From Paragorgia papillata (taxonomy: Eukaryota > Cnidaria > Anthozoa > Scleralcyonacea > Coralliidae): DNA of 64,000 nt. The notes under the pieces are model-generated. The model did not search any database. It saw nothing but the letters and a program-made list of their open reading frames with translations, and was not told where the DNA came from. Every line of letters begins with the position of its first letter. The stretch's first letter is position 1. Shown in pieces: positions 54,270 through 64,000 of the stretch. The stretch covers positions 726,001-790,000 of the forward strand of contig JAWNZC010000220.1 in the NCBI GenBank assembly GCA_035771165.1, written 5' to 3'. The position numbers were made by a program, and so were the translations under genes.

Positions 54270-57200
54270 ATATCAAGTGTTTAGTTTGAGTATATGGTAG
54301 TTTCAGTTCTGGTTATAGCTACGAAGAATTCGAGGCCTCTGTTTCTGATGTTTATTGTTTTCTCTCACTGAAGTAGCCGCTCTATATTGTAAATGATGCT
54401 AGAAGGATTAGGTGATGGTGTTATATACATACTGACCTTCCATATACTTGCCATCAATTTGCATTTAAAATGGTAATGAATTATAAGTGTTATGTTAAAG
54501 TGTTATTTCCGTATTGGCAATTGTTGTGTAGATTTCACTCAGCCCGTTTTCGCTCGTTTGGCAGACACCATAGTCAATAAAAAATGGTCTGGTAACCCAT
54601 GATGCTATGTTGAATCAGTCCTCACATAAATCCTAATTGTTTTTCGCTTATTAATATTTTAATAACACGTTTGAGTTGATTGAACCCAAACGCTGCTATT
54701 GGATGATTGCTTCATTATACCAAAAATACAATGTTTTCATCGGGCCTGCGGCCCTCGGGGTTAATAACCAACGTAGTGACCTCGATTTCGGTCACTAACC
54801 TATACATAAACGTCAACAATAAATTGAACAAAGACTTTCATCGAGTTTAAAGACCATATTTTGATTGAATTTGCCGTCACTGACGAATCATGTTGCGTCA
54901 TTTGCGTGTTTTGCGGTCAATAGCGACATTCTAATCTTTAAGTAATTTAAGTAAATTTATTTTAACATGGTAGGCTATATTTTGCCCAAGCTTGTTTTCA
55001 AAGGGCGTGTATTCGTAACGTAAAAAGTATATAGATATATACCAAAATTAATCTGACTATATACATATATTATGACAAAACTATAAAAATATTACTATAT
55101 AGTCAGACATGCTGTAAGCCTGCTCTCAGTTAATATAGTGGTTTTGTAACTGCTTTGCACGGTGAAAAACTAGGATTTATTCAAAAGAAAAATACATAGC
55201 AGCCAAAGGCTGAATTGCGTATTTAAAATAATTTACAACATATTAAAATTGTTCTAAGAATTTTCCATTTAATATAGTTACAAAGCAATTTAATGAGTAT
55301 ACAAATGATCACGAAAACGAATAATCCTATTATTATTCATTCTAGTTAGAAATGTTATAAATCTAAGAAACGCGGCACAGTTTACCTATTCGACGCTATA
55401 CTTGAAGACATAATAAACGTATTTTTAAACCGGTTTGTTTTATACCTAGGTATATTAAAAGATTGGGCATGCATTAATGAATAGGTAGTCTCGTATGGAG
55501 CTAACAATAAGTTATGAAGGCGGTGATCTTTATCACTTTGAATATTACTAAATACATTGTTGCATATATCGGTATGGTGGATTAAAGAAATACCAAATGG
55601 TTTTCCGTGTTTGGATACTCTGATCCAAACACGCGGGAAATTGCGAGACTGGAGAAAAGCGTAACAAAACACGAGCCGTAGGCGAATGTTTTTAGCCGTT
55701 TCGAAAGTCGGGCAATTTCCCAAGTGTTTGGATAAGAGTCTCCAAACACGGAAAAAACCCATTTGGTATTTCTTTTATAAAATAATCACAAGTGAATATG
55801 ATATGCTGTCCAACATTTTCAAAAAATCGTTTTGGCGGGAATTTTCCGTGTTTGGATACTCTGATCCAAACACGGCAATTGACCAATCAGGGCTCGCGTA
55901 GTATACATGTTATTTTATAAAACCAACTCTTTAATGTTCATACGATTTAATGCACCATAATAGTTAAGATCTGAAATGTTAGATAAATTCTTGCGAAAAC
56001 AACCATGTAAAAATTCTTTATTTAGCTGAGGACCTATGTAAGGACATCTGATTGTTCTGTGATGCAAGTTCTGATGATGCTCTGAGCACACGCACTGACA
56101 GAAACTTAGCTAAATAAAGAATATTTTATACATGGTAGTGTATCCGCAATACTTTATTTCTAAAGCTCTTAGTTGTCGCTTAAAATTGCATTCAAGATTA
56201 TTAGGCGAGTTACTCGTTCGGTATACTCTTTGTATCCGCAAGAATTTATTTCTAAAGCTCTTAGTTGTCGCTTAAAATTGCATTCAAGATTATTAGGCGA
56301 GTCACTCGTTCGGTATACTCTTTGTATCCGCAAGGATTTATTTCTAAAGCTCTTAGTTGTCGCTTAAAATTGCATTCAAGATTATTAGGCGAGTTACTCG
56401 TTCGGTATACTCTTTGTATCCGCAAGGATTTATTTCTAAAGCTCTTAGTTGTCGCTTAAAATTGCATTCAAGATTATTACGCGGGTCACTCGTTCGGGAG
56501 TTCAAGCCCTAAGCCAAAAAGACACCAAGATGAAACTTTAGTTGATGGTAAAATAAAGAAATTCCTATCGTAAAGTGCCGAAGATTGTAAATATATAATC
56601 TGTATATTTTTTCTATGAGTATTTAAAATCTGCAAAGGGAAATAAGTGCAATCAAGAAATTTATTTCTTATTGTATACATAGACAAGCTTACAGACATTT
56701 AAGTATGTTTAACAAACATGATTTAAGGATATTTAATCCAAGTTTAATACAAAACGTTTAATTGTCTATAAAGGGAAAATCAAGTCTGCATGTCTTTAAT
56801 CGAAAGAACCCTTATAAAATGACAAAGTAACGTTTTTTTACAGTTTTTCGTTTCCTTGCTTCGTTTTTGAAATATTTTAGTTTGTTTGATACGCAAATTA
56901 AACATTTTGACGTGGCGTGTGTATAATGAGTTATTGGAGAGGATTATATATATCTTTGCTATTAAACAAAATCACGAAAATTTTCATGATTTGGTGTTCT
57001 GGGAGGAGCACATGCACATGTTTCCTTTGACGTGATTTCGTTTGATAATAGCAAAGATATACAATCTTCTTATATGTATGTGTGTGTGTATATGACATCT
57101 CTCAAAAACGAAGCAAGGAAACGAAAAACTGCAATAAGATGTTACTTTGTCATGTAAAGTGTTGTTTCAATAGGACAGACTTCATTTTCGTTTCATAGAC

Positions 57201-57319
57201 ACTTTAATGCATTTGCCCTCGATCTATCTAAAGGGCGCGAAAATTACACGCTGAGCCGACGCTAGAGTGGCCAACAAACATCACGAGCTTGGTCAAATTC
57301 CTGTATATCATTCTTGCTA
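54270..57319. other. Spacer between A and B: repeats only
   Basis: No gene recognised. It contains an inverted copy of the 1410-1530 repeat (about 54560-54740), an inverted-repeat element with TTCCGTGTTTGGATACTCTG arms plus a third half copy (about 55585-55890), a 92-bp minisatellite (56139-56492) and an inverted-repeat element with TGACAAAGTAACGTTTTTTT arms (about 56770-57190). The last is related to sequence in the E intron near 6930-7080. Confidence 0.6.
56139..56492. repeat. 92-bp minisatellite, about four units
   Basis: Units contain TTTATTTCTAAAGCTCTTAG, GCATTCAAGATTATTAGGCG and ACTCGTTCGGTATACTCTTT and are almost identical. The two 64-residue frames offset by 92 are just this repeat. 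Confidence 0.93.
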
Positions 57320-60300
57320 CTACACAGGTCCTTCTAGTACGTTATACACAGGCTCGTTTCCATGGCTTTCGTCTACCGCTTCATAAACTCGGTCATCCGG
57401 TTTCCTGCCACCGTTATCTTCCAATGTGTGGTACAATGGACTTGGCTGTCCTGCATTACCCCCACTATCCACACCATTTCCTTGGGATCCCGGAACGTTA
57501 TTGTCTATTGTTTGGTAATTATGCTCGCCAGGTGATCGCGATGGTGTGGACGAAGATGTGTGGTCGCCAACAATCGACCTGCTTTCGGGTGATGTCGGAA
57601 CGATCTCGCCACGGGTTGCATAGTCGTAGGTCGTGTTTGTTTTGTTACTTGAAGGAGTTTCGTAAGAATTTTGAAACTCGTCTTGTTTGTAAGAACCATC
57701 TCTTGGATTGTTGTTGGGCAAATTACTCTCTACGTAACAGACAGAATATTAGTTTGGACTTCATTACTGCGTCTACGTTTTAACGTTCATGTGATAACAT
57801 TATTTTTATGCATAATATTCAGAGCTATGTATATATAATATGTGTAGCTCACGTACCTTCATACAAAGTAGTGTCATCTTGCTTCGGGGTTGATCTATAC
57901 GCAAGGATAGGAGAATTTGTGATTTAGTACAGTACAGTACAGTACAGTACAGTGCAGTGCAGTGCAGTGCAGTACAGCGCAGCGCATCGTATCACATTTA
58001 CCTTCGTCGCCGTCGGTACAACACAATTCCAATCACAACTATAAGTAAACACAAGAGCACAGCAATTGGAACCACAATGGAAATCAGGGTGGATGAATCT
58101 TTATTGCTTCCTTGATTAAGGTTATTACTGTCTTTAGTCTTGTTGTCTTGGATGGATATCGTAGTAGATGACGTAGTGGGTGAAGTACTGAGTGACGTAG
58201 AAGACGACGTCGATGGTATCTGAAAGGGCAAAATTAATCCATTAGAACAACCAATTAGTTATAGGTTAGCGGTTGCATAACCGTTGCTAATTTGTAGAAT
58301 GAATGAATGGGTGAACGGTACTCTACATTTCACTACAAAACCATGTCAACAGTTAAGACCACAACAGTTGACCAACAATTGCTGCGAGTCCTTGAATTTA
58401 CTAGCTAAGATCGTTGCCTCGTAAACTTTTGAGGGCTCTCCTCTTGACAAGTAAAATCGTTTGGCGTTAGCTACTTCGTTTCGAAAACGAACCAGACGGT
58501 AGGCAAAGAGTTAAGTTTGAATTTGCGGAAGTAGAAAAGCCCTTGAAGCACAGGAGAGAACCAACAACTCTACTCACACCAGTCCCAAGCTCGAACAGGC
58601 GGTCATCTATCCAAGTATATACTATCCCCGTCTAACCAAGCTTAACTTCGGTCCATAGTGGTGAGACGCAATGCGCTTACAGCACACCCCATTCCAATGT
58701 TTAAATAAGAGTATATGTCGTAATGGGTGTGAAACACTGGCCTTTTGGCTCGGGTAATTCTCACTGTCATAACCGTCAATCGCTTTTCTATTTGTTAAGT
58801 AGATAAATAAATAGCATTATAGAACTACTAACATTTTCAGGCGAGCCTGCTATCTTGAGAATAACACAGTGACTTTCGGACGATCGCGGTCCAGGAGTGT
58901 ATTTGTCCGGCGTACTGCATTTGATCTGTAACATCAACAAAGTTCCTGGCCATTTTGAAAGAAGCGAAGTTGTATTCGCAACCTGAAAAATAAGCACATT
59001 CAAATCACACATTAAAGGTAATTCCTTTTTGAAAATTTTATGGGAAAAGGGATGTCAAAACCAAGACTCCAGAGCCACATTGTTGTTCCCCTTTTTTGAA
59101 CGTGGCTCCATAAAATTGTTTCATTGCCATGGAATTCATCAAATGAATTCGTGAGATTCGTGAGCTGAATTGCGGCAATATTATAGTTGTATTGACTTTT
59201 GCTGGTCACACAGATTATTCAGTTCAATTGATCTATAAAACGATTACAGTGGATTATTTATTTTTTGTCGTTATGTCGCCGTGGCAATAAACGTCAAACG
59301 TGGGTTAAAAGTATAATATATCAATATATCCGATACACGGGGAGAAGTGTTTCATCAGGATATCCACACACCGTGACACCAAGATGTTTGTTGAAAACCG
59401 AGGCGAAGCTGAGGTCTTTGAATAAACTTCGAGGTGTTTAGATATCCGGATGAAACACTCCTCCCGAGTGTTTAATATACTGCATCTCAAACAAATCAGT
59501 ATTTTAAGAGAAAATCGAGGTAAAAGTATCCAAACCACTGATACAGTCGATTTCCTTTGTTTTCGATCATGAATTGTTAATGAGTTTGAGATTATCATTT
59601 AATGTCTGAAGGTTATGATAGTAGTTTGTTGTGAGTGGTGATATTTTTTAAATAAGAACTCGCTTCGACAACGACCCCAATAAGCAAAAACCGTAGAGAG
59701 CCACTTTAAGTAATAGTTAAAATATGAGCGGCCGATCTTTATGGGCATTTACAATGGCGAGCCGAAAACTTACTTATAAAATTGTAAGTGTAAATGATGA
59801 ACACTTTGTTTAAGAGTCGTAGGAAAGGTTAAATAAGATCATTTACAGTCAGAAAAAGCTGAATTTGAGCCACTAATGCCTATTAACTTTGATAAAACCT
59901 TGATGTTTTATTAATCAATATGTTTTATCCGTATTTAAAGTTGCTGATTAAACATTCATTTCTTTTGAATTTTCGTCATGAATTATTAATGAATTTGATA
60001 AATATACTTTAAATATACATCTATTGATATAAGTAAAAAATATCATTGATGGTACCTTTAAAAATTTTGTCCTCTGTGTATCTTTATTCAGTGAAAATTC
60101 TCCAGGTTGAACTTTTAATGGAAGCCAAGTATATCCATCAACTGAGTACTGTGATTCCTTCTTTTGAAGTTTACAACTTCGATGTTGAACATTATTTGGA
60201 GCAAATAAGCGAAATAGCACACTACAACGATTTTCTCCTCTTATTTCACACGTCAGGTTTTTGTGAACCAAAACCATAGGGCTAGCCCCATGATAAAACA

Positions 60301-61509
60301 TGTAGCAACCTTGACGAAATGAAAATAAAATAAAATGAGATGAGATGTGGTGGTGAGGTGAGATGTGGTGAGATGAGGTGTTGTGAGATGAGATGCACGA
60401 GGTTTGGCGTGGTGAGACGACCTGTGTAGAGGTGAGATGCCGTGTGGTGTGATGAGCTGTGGTAAAGTGAGGTCATGTGAGATGACCTGTTGTGAGATGA
60501 GCTGTGGTGTTGTGTGGTGTGGTGAGATGAGCTGTGTGGTGTGGTGGTGTGGTGAGGTGAGCTGTGGTGTGCTGTGATGAGCTGAACTGTGGTGATGAAG
60601 TGAGCTGTGATGAGATGAGGTATGGTGTGGTGAGGTTAGTTGAGATGAGCTGTGGTGTGCATGGTGTGGTGTGGTGTGGTGTGGTGTGGTGTGGTGTGGT
60701 GTGGTGTACTGTAGTGGAGTGTTGTGATGAGCTGAGCTGTGGTGTGAGGTGAGCTGTGGTGAGATGAGGTATGATGTGGTGAGGTGAGGTGAGATGAGCT
60801 GTGGTGGTGCGTTGTGATGAGCTGAGCTATGGTGTGAGGGGAGGTGAGCTGTGGTGAGATGAGATGAGCTGTGGTGTGGTGAGATGAGATGAGCTGTGGT
60901 GTGGTGAGGTGTGCTGAAGTGAGATGAGCTGGGTGTGCTGAGATTAGCTGTGGTATAAAGCGAGGTCATGTGAGATGACATGTTGTGAGATGTGGTGTGG
61001 TGTGGTGTGGTGTTGTGTGGTGTGGTGTTGTGAGATGAGCTGTCGTGTGGTGTAGTGGTGTGGTGTGGTGAGATGAGCTGTGGTGTGGTGTGGTGTGGTG
61101 TGGTGTGGTGTGGTGTGGTGTGGTGTGGTGTGGTGTGGTACAGAGGAAGAACTTCAACTCGTGTTTGAACTTCGTGCGGTAGCTATAAACTGGTTCTTGA
61201 TTTTAACTTTACAGTTTTATTTTTCATCGATGACTTACCTGATGCAGATGCATATGGGTCATAAAATAATATGTCTTCATCTGTGACACATCTCCCAGTT
61301 GACGATGTACTGTCGTATATAAAAGTGTTGAAAGTTCCGGCATGACTACATTTACAATAGCTATCCTCACAGTTATCATCTACGTCCATCACACTAGTGA
61401 ATATATTAAAAGGAAACTTGTCTTGAGCACCACGAATTATATCCAGTGATGAACACAGTTGAATCCTTTTCATTTGAACCAGGAACAGAATTGACAGAAG
61501 TTTTCTCAT
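57320..61509 (-). CDS. Receptor paralog B: CysR-less, long tyrosine tail
   Basis: Six exons (complement): 61239-61509, 60056-60309, 58833-58982, 58002-58219, 57857-57894, 57320-57729; 1341 nt, 446 residues. Exon 1: signal peptide (LLSILFLVQ), DIIRGAQDKF, then YCKC, NTFIYDS and GRCVTDEDI. No lectin exon is found; the intron where it would lie is mostly GT-rich simple sequence. Exons 3-4: the six-cysteine domain (GCYMFYHG ... SHCVILK). Exon 5: Ser/Thr stalk, helix (LISIVVPIAVLLCLLIVVIGI), YRRRRR. The 38-nt mini-exon gives STPKQDDTTLYE. The tail has TTYDYATRGE, HNYQTID, then SPLYHTLE-x11-VYEAV-x9-YNVLEGPV, close to two overlapping ITAM-like pairs, though YEAV has Val at +3. Exon 1 and tail are closest to D and A. 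Role inferred as for the other long-tail members. Confidence 0.83.
58530..58700 (-). mobile_element. SINE with 5S rRNA-like head, diverged
   Basis: CCTTGAAGCACAGGAGAGAA, CTCTACTCACACCAG, then GCGGTCATCTATCCAAGTAT and CCAAGCTTAACTTCGG. It lies in the B intron between exons 4 and 5. Confidence 0.7.
60335..61139. repeat. GTGGTGTGGTGAGATGAGCTG low-complexity block
   Basis: About 800 bases of GGTGT/GAGATGAGCTG words, nearly cytosine-free on the plus strand, ending in perfect (GGTGT)n. It starts about 25 bases upstream (in gene sense) of B exon 3. The His/Thr/Pro-rich frames over it are artefacts. Confidence 0.93.
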
Positions 61510-62450
61510 GTCGATAACGATCGGTAATTCCCAGCAAACAATAAAGCCGTTATCAGTTGATCAGGAACTATAAAACTCGACTTCGATGCCTTGTGGTGTC
61601 TTGTGACACGATCGCAAACCTTAGAAGACCCTTAACTTAACCCGATCGGTGAATGAATAATGTTCCAACGTGAATATTGTGTTTTCTTGCTTGTCGTGAT
61701 TATGTTATCTCAAACGCTTGAACGCAATCTGTTTTTAAGTCAAGAGAGTATAGTCTTTAGATGAAATGTCTGTGGCAATATGAAAGTCACTTCCTCGAGA
61801 TATTAATTAAGTATAGAATCGGAACTCTTCAGTGACATTATAAAGAGCCTTGCCCTTAGAGTGACAGTTATTTTTTCGGTTACCAAGGCTCTTTGAATTG
61901 CGTTACCTCCTGTTTATCTCGACATGCACGGCACGAATAGAATTTTAAATTATCGAAACTAAGTGGTTTCTTTCTTTCTAATTTCATCTCTGACTCTATC
62001 AAATGTAATGTTTTTTGTCGACAAAAAAATCCCCACCGAAACCCCTTGAACTTACTTGTAACTTGTGAACTTAGAAGGATAAGAAATATTAAATGCTTCA
62101 CAATTTCTTACTTACAGTTACCCGCGATCAATATATATATATATATATTTCATTATACTCGAGTAACTGAACAGACTTGATATTGCGTGGCAGTAATGAG
62201 TTCTTAGAATAAAAACAGCCGTATGTAAACGAACACTTGTTCAAAGAAGTATACCTTATGTAGACTAAAAGGCATATCCTATTTTGTTTCATTGCGTTGT
62301 GTTTAATATCATACAAAACCATAATTTATTATCTGATTTTAAAACAACGGAACTAGGAGAAACACCGTTGAAAAACCTAAAGTAGATATGATAACAATAA
62401 TAAATAAAATCGACTATTCACTTTACATAGACTTCATATCAATGACCAAC
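61510..62450. other. Spacer between C and B
   Basis: Upstream region of B and 3' flank of C. I see no gene, array or strong inverted repeat; an (AT)n tract lies at 62130-62148. Confidence 0.5.
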
Positions 62451-62454
62451 CAGG

Positions 62455-62735
62455 TTTCGGCTAAAAGGGATGACTCAAAGGGACTCGTCCAGTCCTTTCC
62501 CGCCTTTTCCAAAATATGTCGTCAAATTTATTTTTCCAAAAAGCTAGGGGTAAACCAGATTTCTGATTAGGGTTAGGGTTTTTGTTGTGGTTAGGGTATC
62601 GTAAAGATTGCTAAAATATTGAAACTCACTGAAGCTTGACGGCAAATTTGGAAAAAACAAATTTGACGGCATATTTTGGAAAAGCTGCGAAAGGACTGGA
62701 CGAGTCCTTTTGAGGCATCCCTTTTAGCCTCGACG
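62455..62735. mobile_element. MITE with AAAAGGGATG arms
   Basis: Left GGCTAAAAGGGATGACTCAA plus GGACTCGTCCAGTCCTTTC and right inverse (GGACGAGTCCTTTTGAGGCA, TCCCTTTTAGCC). GGGTTAGGGTTTTTGTTGTG lies in the centre. It is about 110 bases beyond the 3' end of C. Confidence 0.82.
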
Positions 62736-62844
62736 CAATAACCAGACACAGTGCGAATAATTATTCGACTTGTTCTTTAGGAACCAGCGTTTTCTCCTTG
62801 AGTCACGTCTGCAACTCTGGACACCTATGAGTTGTTTAAGAATA

Positions 62845-63967
62845 TCATTGTTCTTCCAGAACATGGTATTTTGGTAATGGTTCTGGCATTTTTGTGCCGT
62901 TGTCCGACTCTTTAACTTGTTCTTTAGGAACCAACGTCTCTTCCTTGACAACAAACCTTCGATCTTTTTCTTTATTTTCTGGATCACGATCTGATGCATT
63001 TTGGGATACCACGTTATTCCCTTCCGCCGAATTGTTATCCGGGACTTCACGAATCGACCACTGACCAGCAGTGTTTCGGGGCCCATCGTTTATTGCGTAG
63101 TCGTATGTTGTCTTCTGTAGTGGCTTCGATATTGATTTATGGTCATTGTCGATGTAATGATAAAGGTGGTCGGGGTTGGACTCGTACAGTTGACAGTCAT
63201 GACTACTACCCGTTGTGTTTGTTGAATATAATGGGTTCAACGATTCTTCACATTCCATCACCAAGGTCGAGCTTTGTTCTTGACCTGGTTTGAAAATAAA
63301 CGGTTAATTTTTTTAAGGTTTTAATGGCAGTAAGTGTATAATTCAGAAATAAATGGCCGCCCGTGTTTATATAACCTGATGCAAACAGGAGAGTGATCGA
63401 TTGATAGAATTGGAAAGTTTTTGTGAACCCGAGCCATAAGTGTTAGTCGTTTCCTCTAGTTTCTAATGTATTATTTGGAACATTTAGTGTCTTACCGTGG
63501 TCAGTTATATTTGATTCTGCGGGTTGAGATAATCTAAGAAATTTGAAACAAATATTCAATACCTGAAGGAATGATCTTTCCTTCCCTCCTTTCCTAGTTC
63601 TCTCCCTCCCTCCCTCCTTCCTTCCTTCCTTCCTTCCTTCCCTCCTTCCTTCCCTCCTTCCTTCCCTCCTTCCTTCCCTCCTTCCTTCCCTCCTTCCTTC
63701 CTTCCTTCCTTCCTTCCTTCCTTCCTTCCTTCCTTCCTTCCTTCCTTCCTTCCTTCCTTCCTTCCTTCCTTCCTTCCTTCCTTCCTTCCTTCCTTCCTTC
63801 CCTTCTTTCCTCCATCACTTGCCATACCTTGTTTTTCTCCTCTTGTACAACAATACCCCAATCACTGCAGTAATAGCTAGTGCAGCAACTACTATAATGC
63901 AGAAGACTATAACGATAGTATCCGAACTGCCATCATCTTTCTTTTGCATTGGTCCTGTCGGTTTTGG
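62845..63967 (-). CDS. Receptor paralog C: membrane and tail exons only (runs off right edge)
   Basis: Three exons (complement): 63828-63967, 63496-63533, 62845-63284; 618 nt, 205 residues. The extracellular exons lie beyond the window. Exon 5: short stalk, helix (IVIVFCIIVVAALAITAVIGV), YKRRKTR. The mini-exon is 38 nt, in the same phase as in A and B. The 145-residue tail has NPLYST, DHLYHYIDND, TTYDYAINDG and ends PLPKYHVLEEQ. It shares the Y-D-Y-A and Y-x-Y-I-D motifs with other members. The sequence TLVPKEQV before the end recurs after the stop (about 62765-62805), so the tail may once have been longer. The intron between exon 5 and the mini-exon is mostly (TTCC)n. Confidence 0.8.
63588..63812. 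repeat. (TTCC)n microsatellite
   Basis: About 220 bases with regular CCTCC variants in the left half, directly beside the exon 5 donor of C. The (EGRK)n frames are artefacts. Confidence 0.97.
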
Positions 63968-64000
63968 CTGAAAACCTTCAAGTAACATAATATATATCGT

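Noticed and set aside
57289..57783. Plus-strand 164-residue frame
   Set aside because: Antisense to the B tail exon, with no recognisable features.
60253..60981. His/Thr/Pro/Ser-rich 242-residue minus-strand frame
   Set aside because: Translation of the GGTGT low-complexity block running into true exon 3 of B.

Overview
The window is animal nuclear DNA: intron-rich, AT-rich and packed with microsatellites, MITEs, 5S-rRNA-derived SINEs and LINE fragments. There is no operon structure. A Maf-type bZIP gene, mannose-receptor-type (R-type) lectin exons and jockey/CR1-like retroelements point to an invertebrate metazoan. I favour a cnidarian, probably an anthozoan, but this rests on overall character and not on a diagnostic gene.

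The main content is a head-to-tail array of eight paralogous genes, all on the minus strand and covering nearly the whole window. I call them H, E, G, F, D, A, B and C from left to right. H runs off the left edge (first exon only) and C runs off the right edge (membrane and tail exons only). The family exon plan is: exon 1, signal peptide plus a short Cys-rich module with an R-G-x2-D-x-F signature; exon 2, a mannose-receptor-type CysR (R-type lectin) domain, present in G, F, D and A and not found in E and B; exons 3 and 4, together one six-cysteine domain of about 130 residues that I do not recognise; exon 5, Ser/Thr/Pro stalk, transmembrane helix and Arg/Lys stop-transfer; exon 6, a 29-38 nt mini-exon; exon 7, a cytoplasmic tail rich in tyrosine motifs (P-x-Y-x-T-L-E, Y-D-Y-A, Y-x-x-L). 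Splice phases agree in every copy (1,1,0,0,2,1), and the summed exons give whole codon numbers for every gene, except that F lacks one base.

E, D, A, B and C have long signalling-type tails. G and F end inside exon 5 with little or no tail. A ends in a pair with canonical ITAM spacing. E and D have each amplified the Y-x-T-L-E motif in tandem, with different periods, and D's amplified block now lies out of frame behind a stop. I infer a rapidly diversifying family of cell-surface receptors that bind glycans or other ligands and signal through tyrosine phosphorylation, possibly immune or allorecognition receptors. The function is inference.

The only clear gene on the plus strand is an intronless Maf-like transcription factor (20302-20976), between G and F. 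Introns and spacers are filled with inverted-repeat elements (some nested, with a recognisable empty site), two tandem arrays of tRNA-like units, a frameshifted LINE reverse transcriptase in a D intron, other retroelement fragments, and long microsatellites. Exon edges were read by eye and checked by phase arithmetic. Single-base coordinate errors are possible, and repeat borders are approximate.
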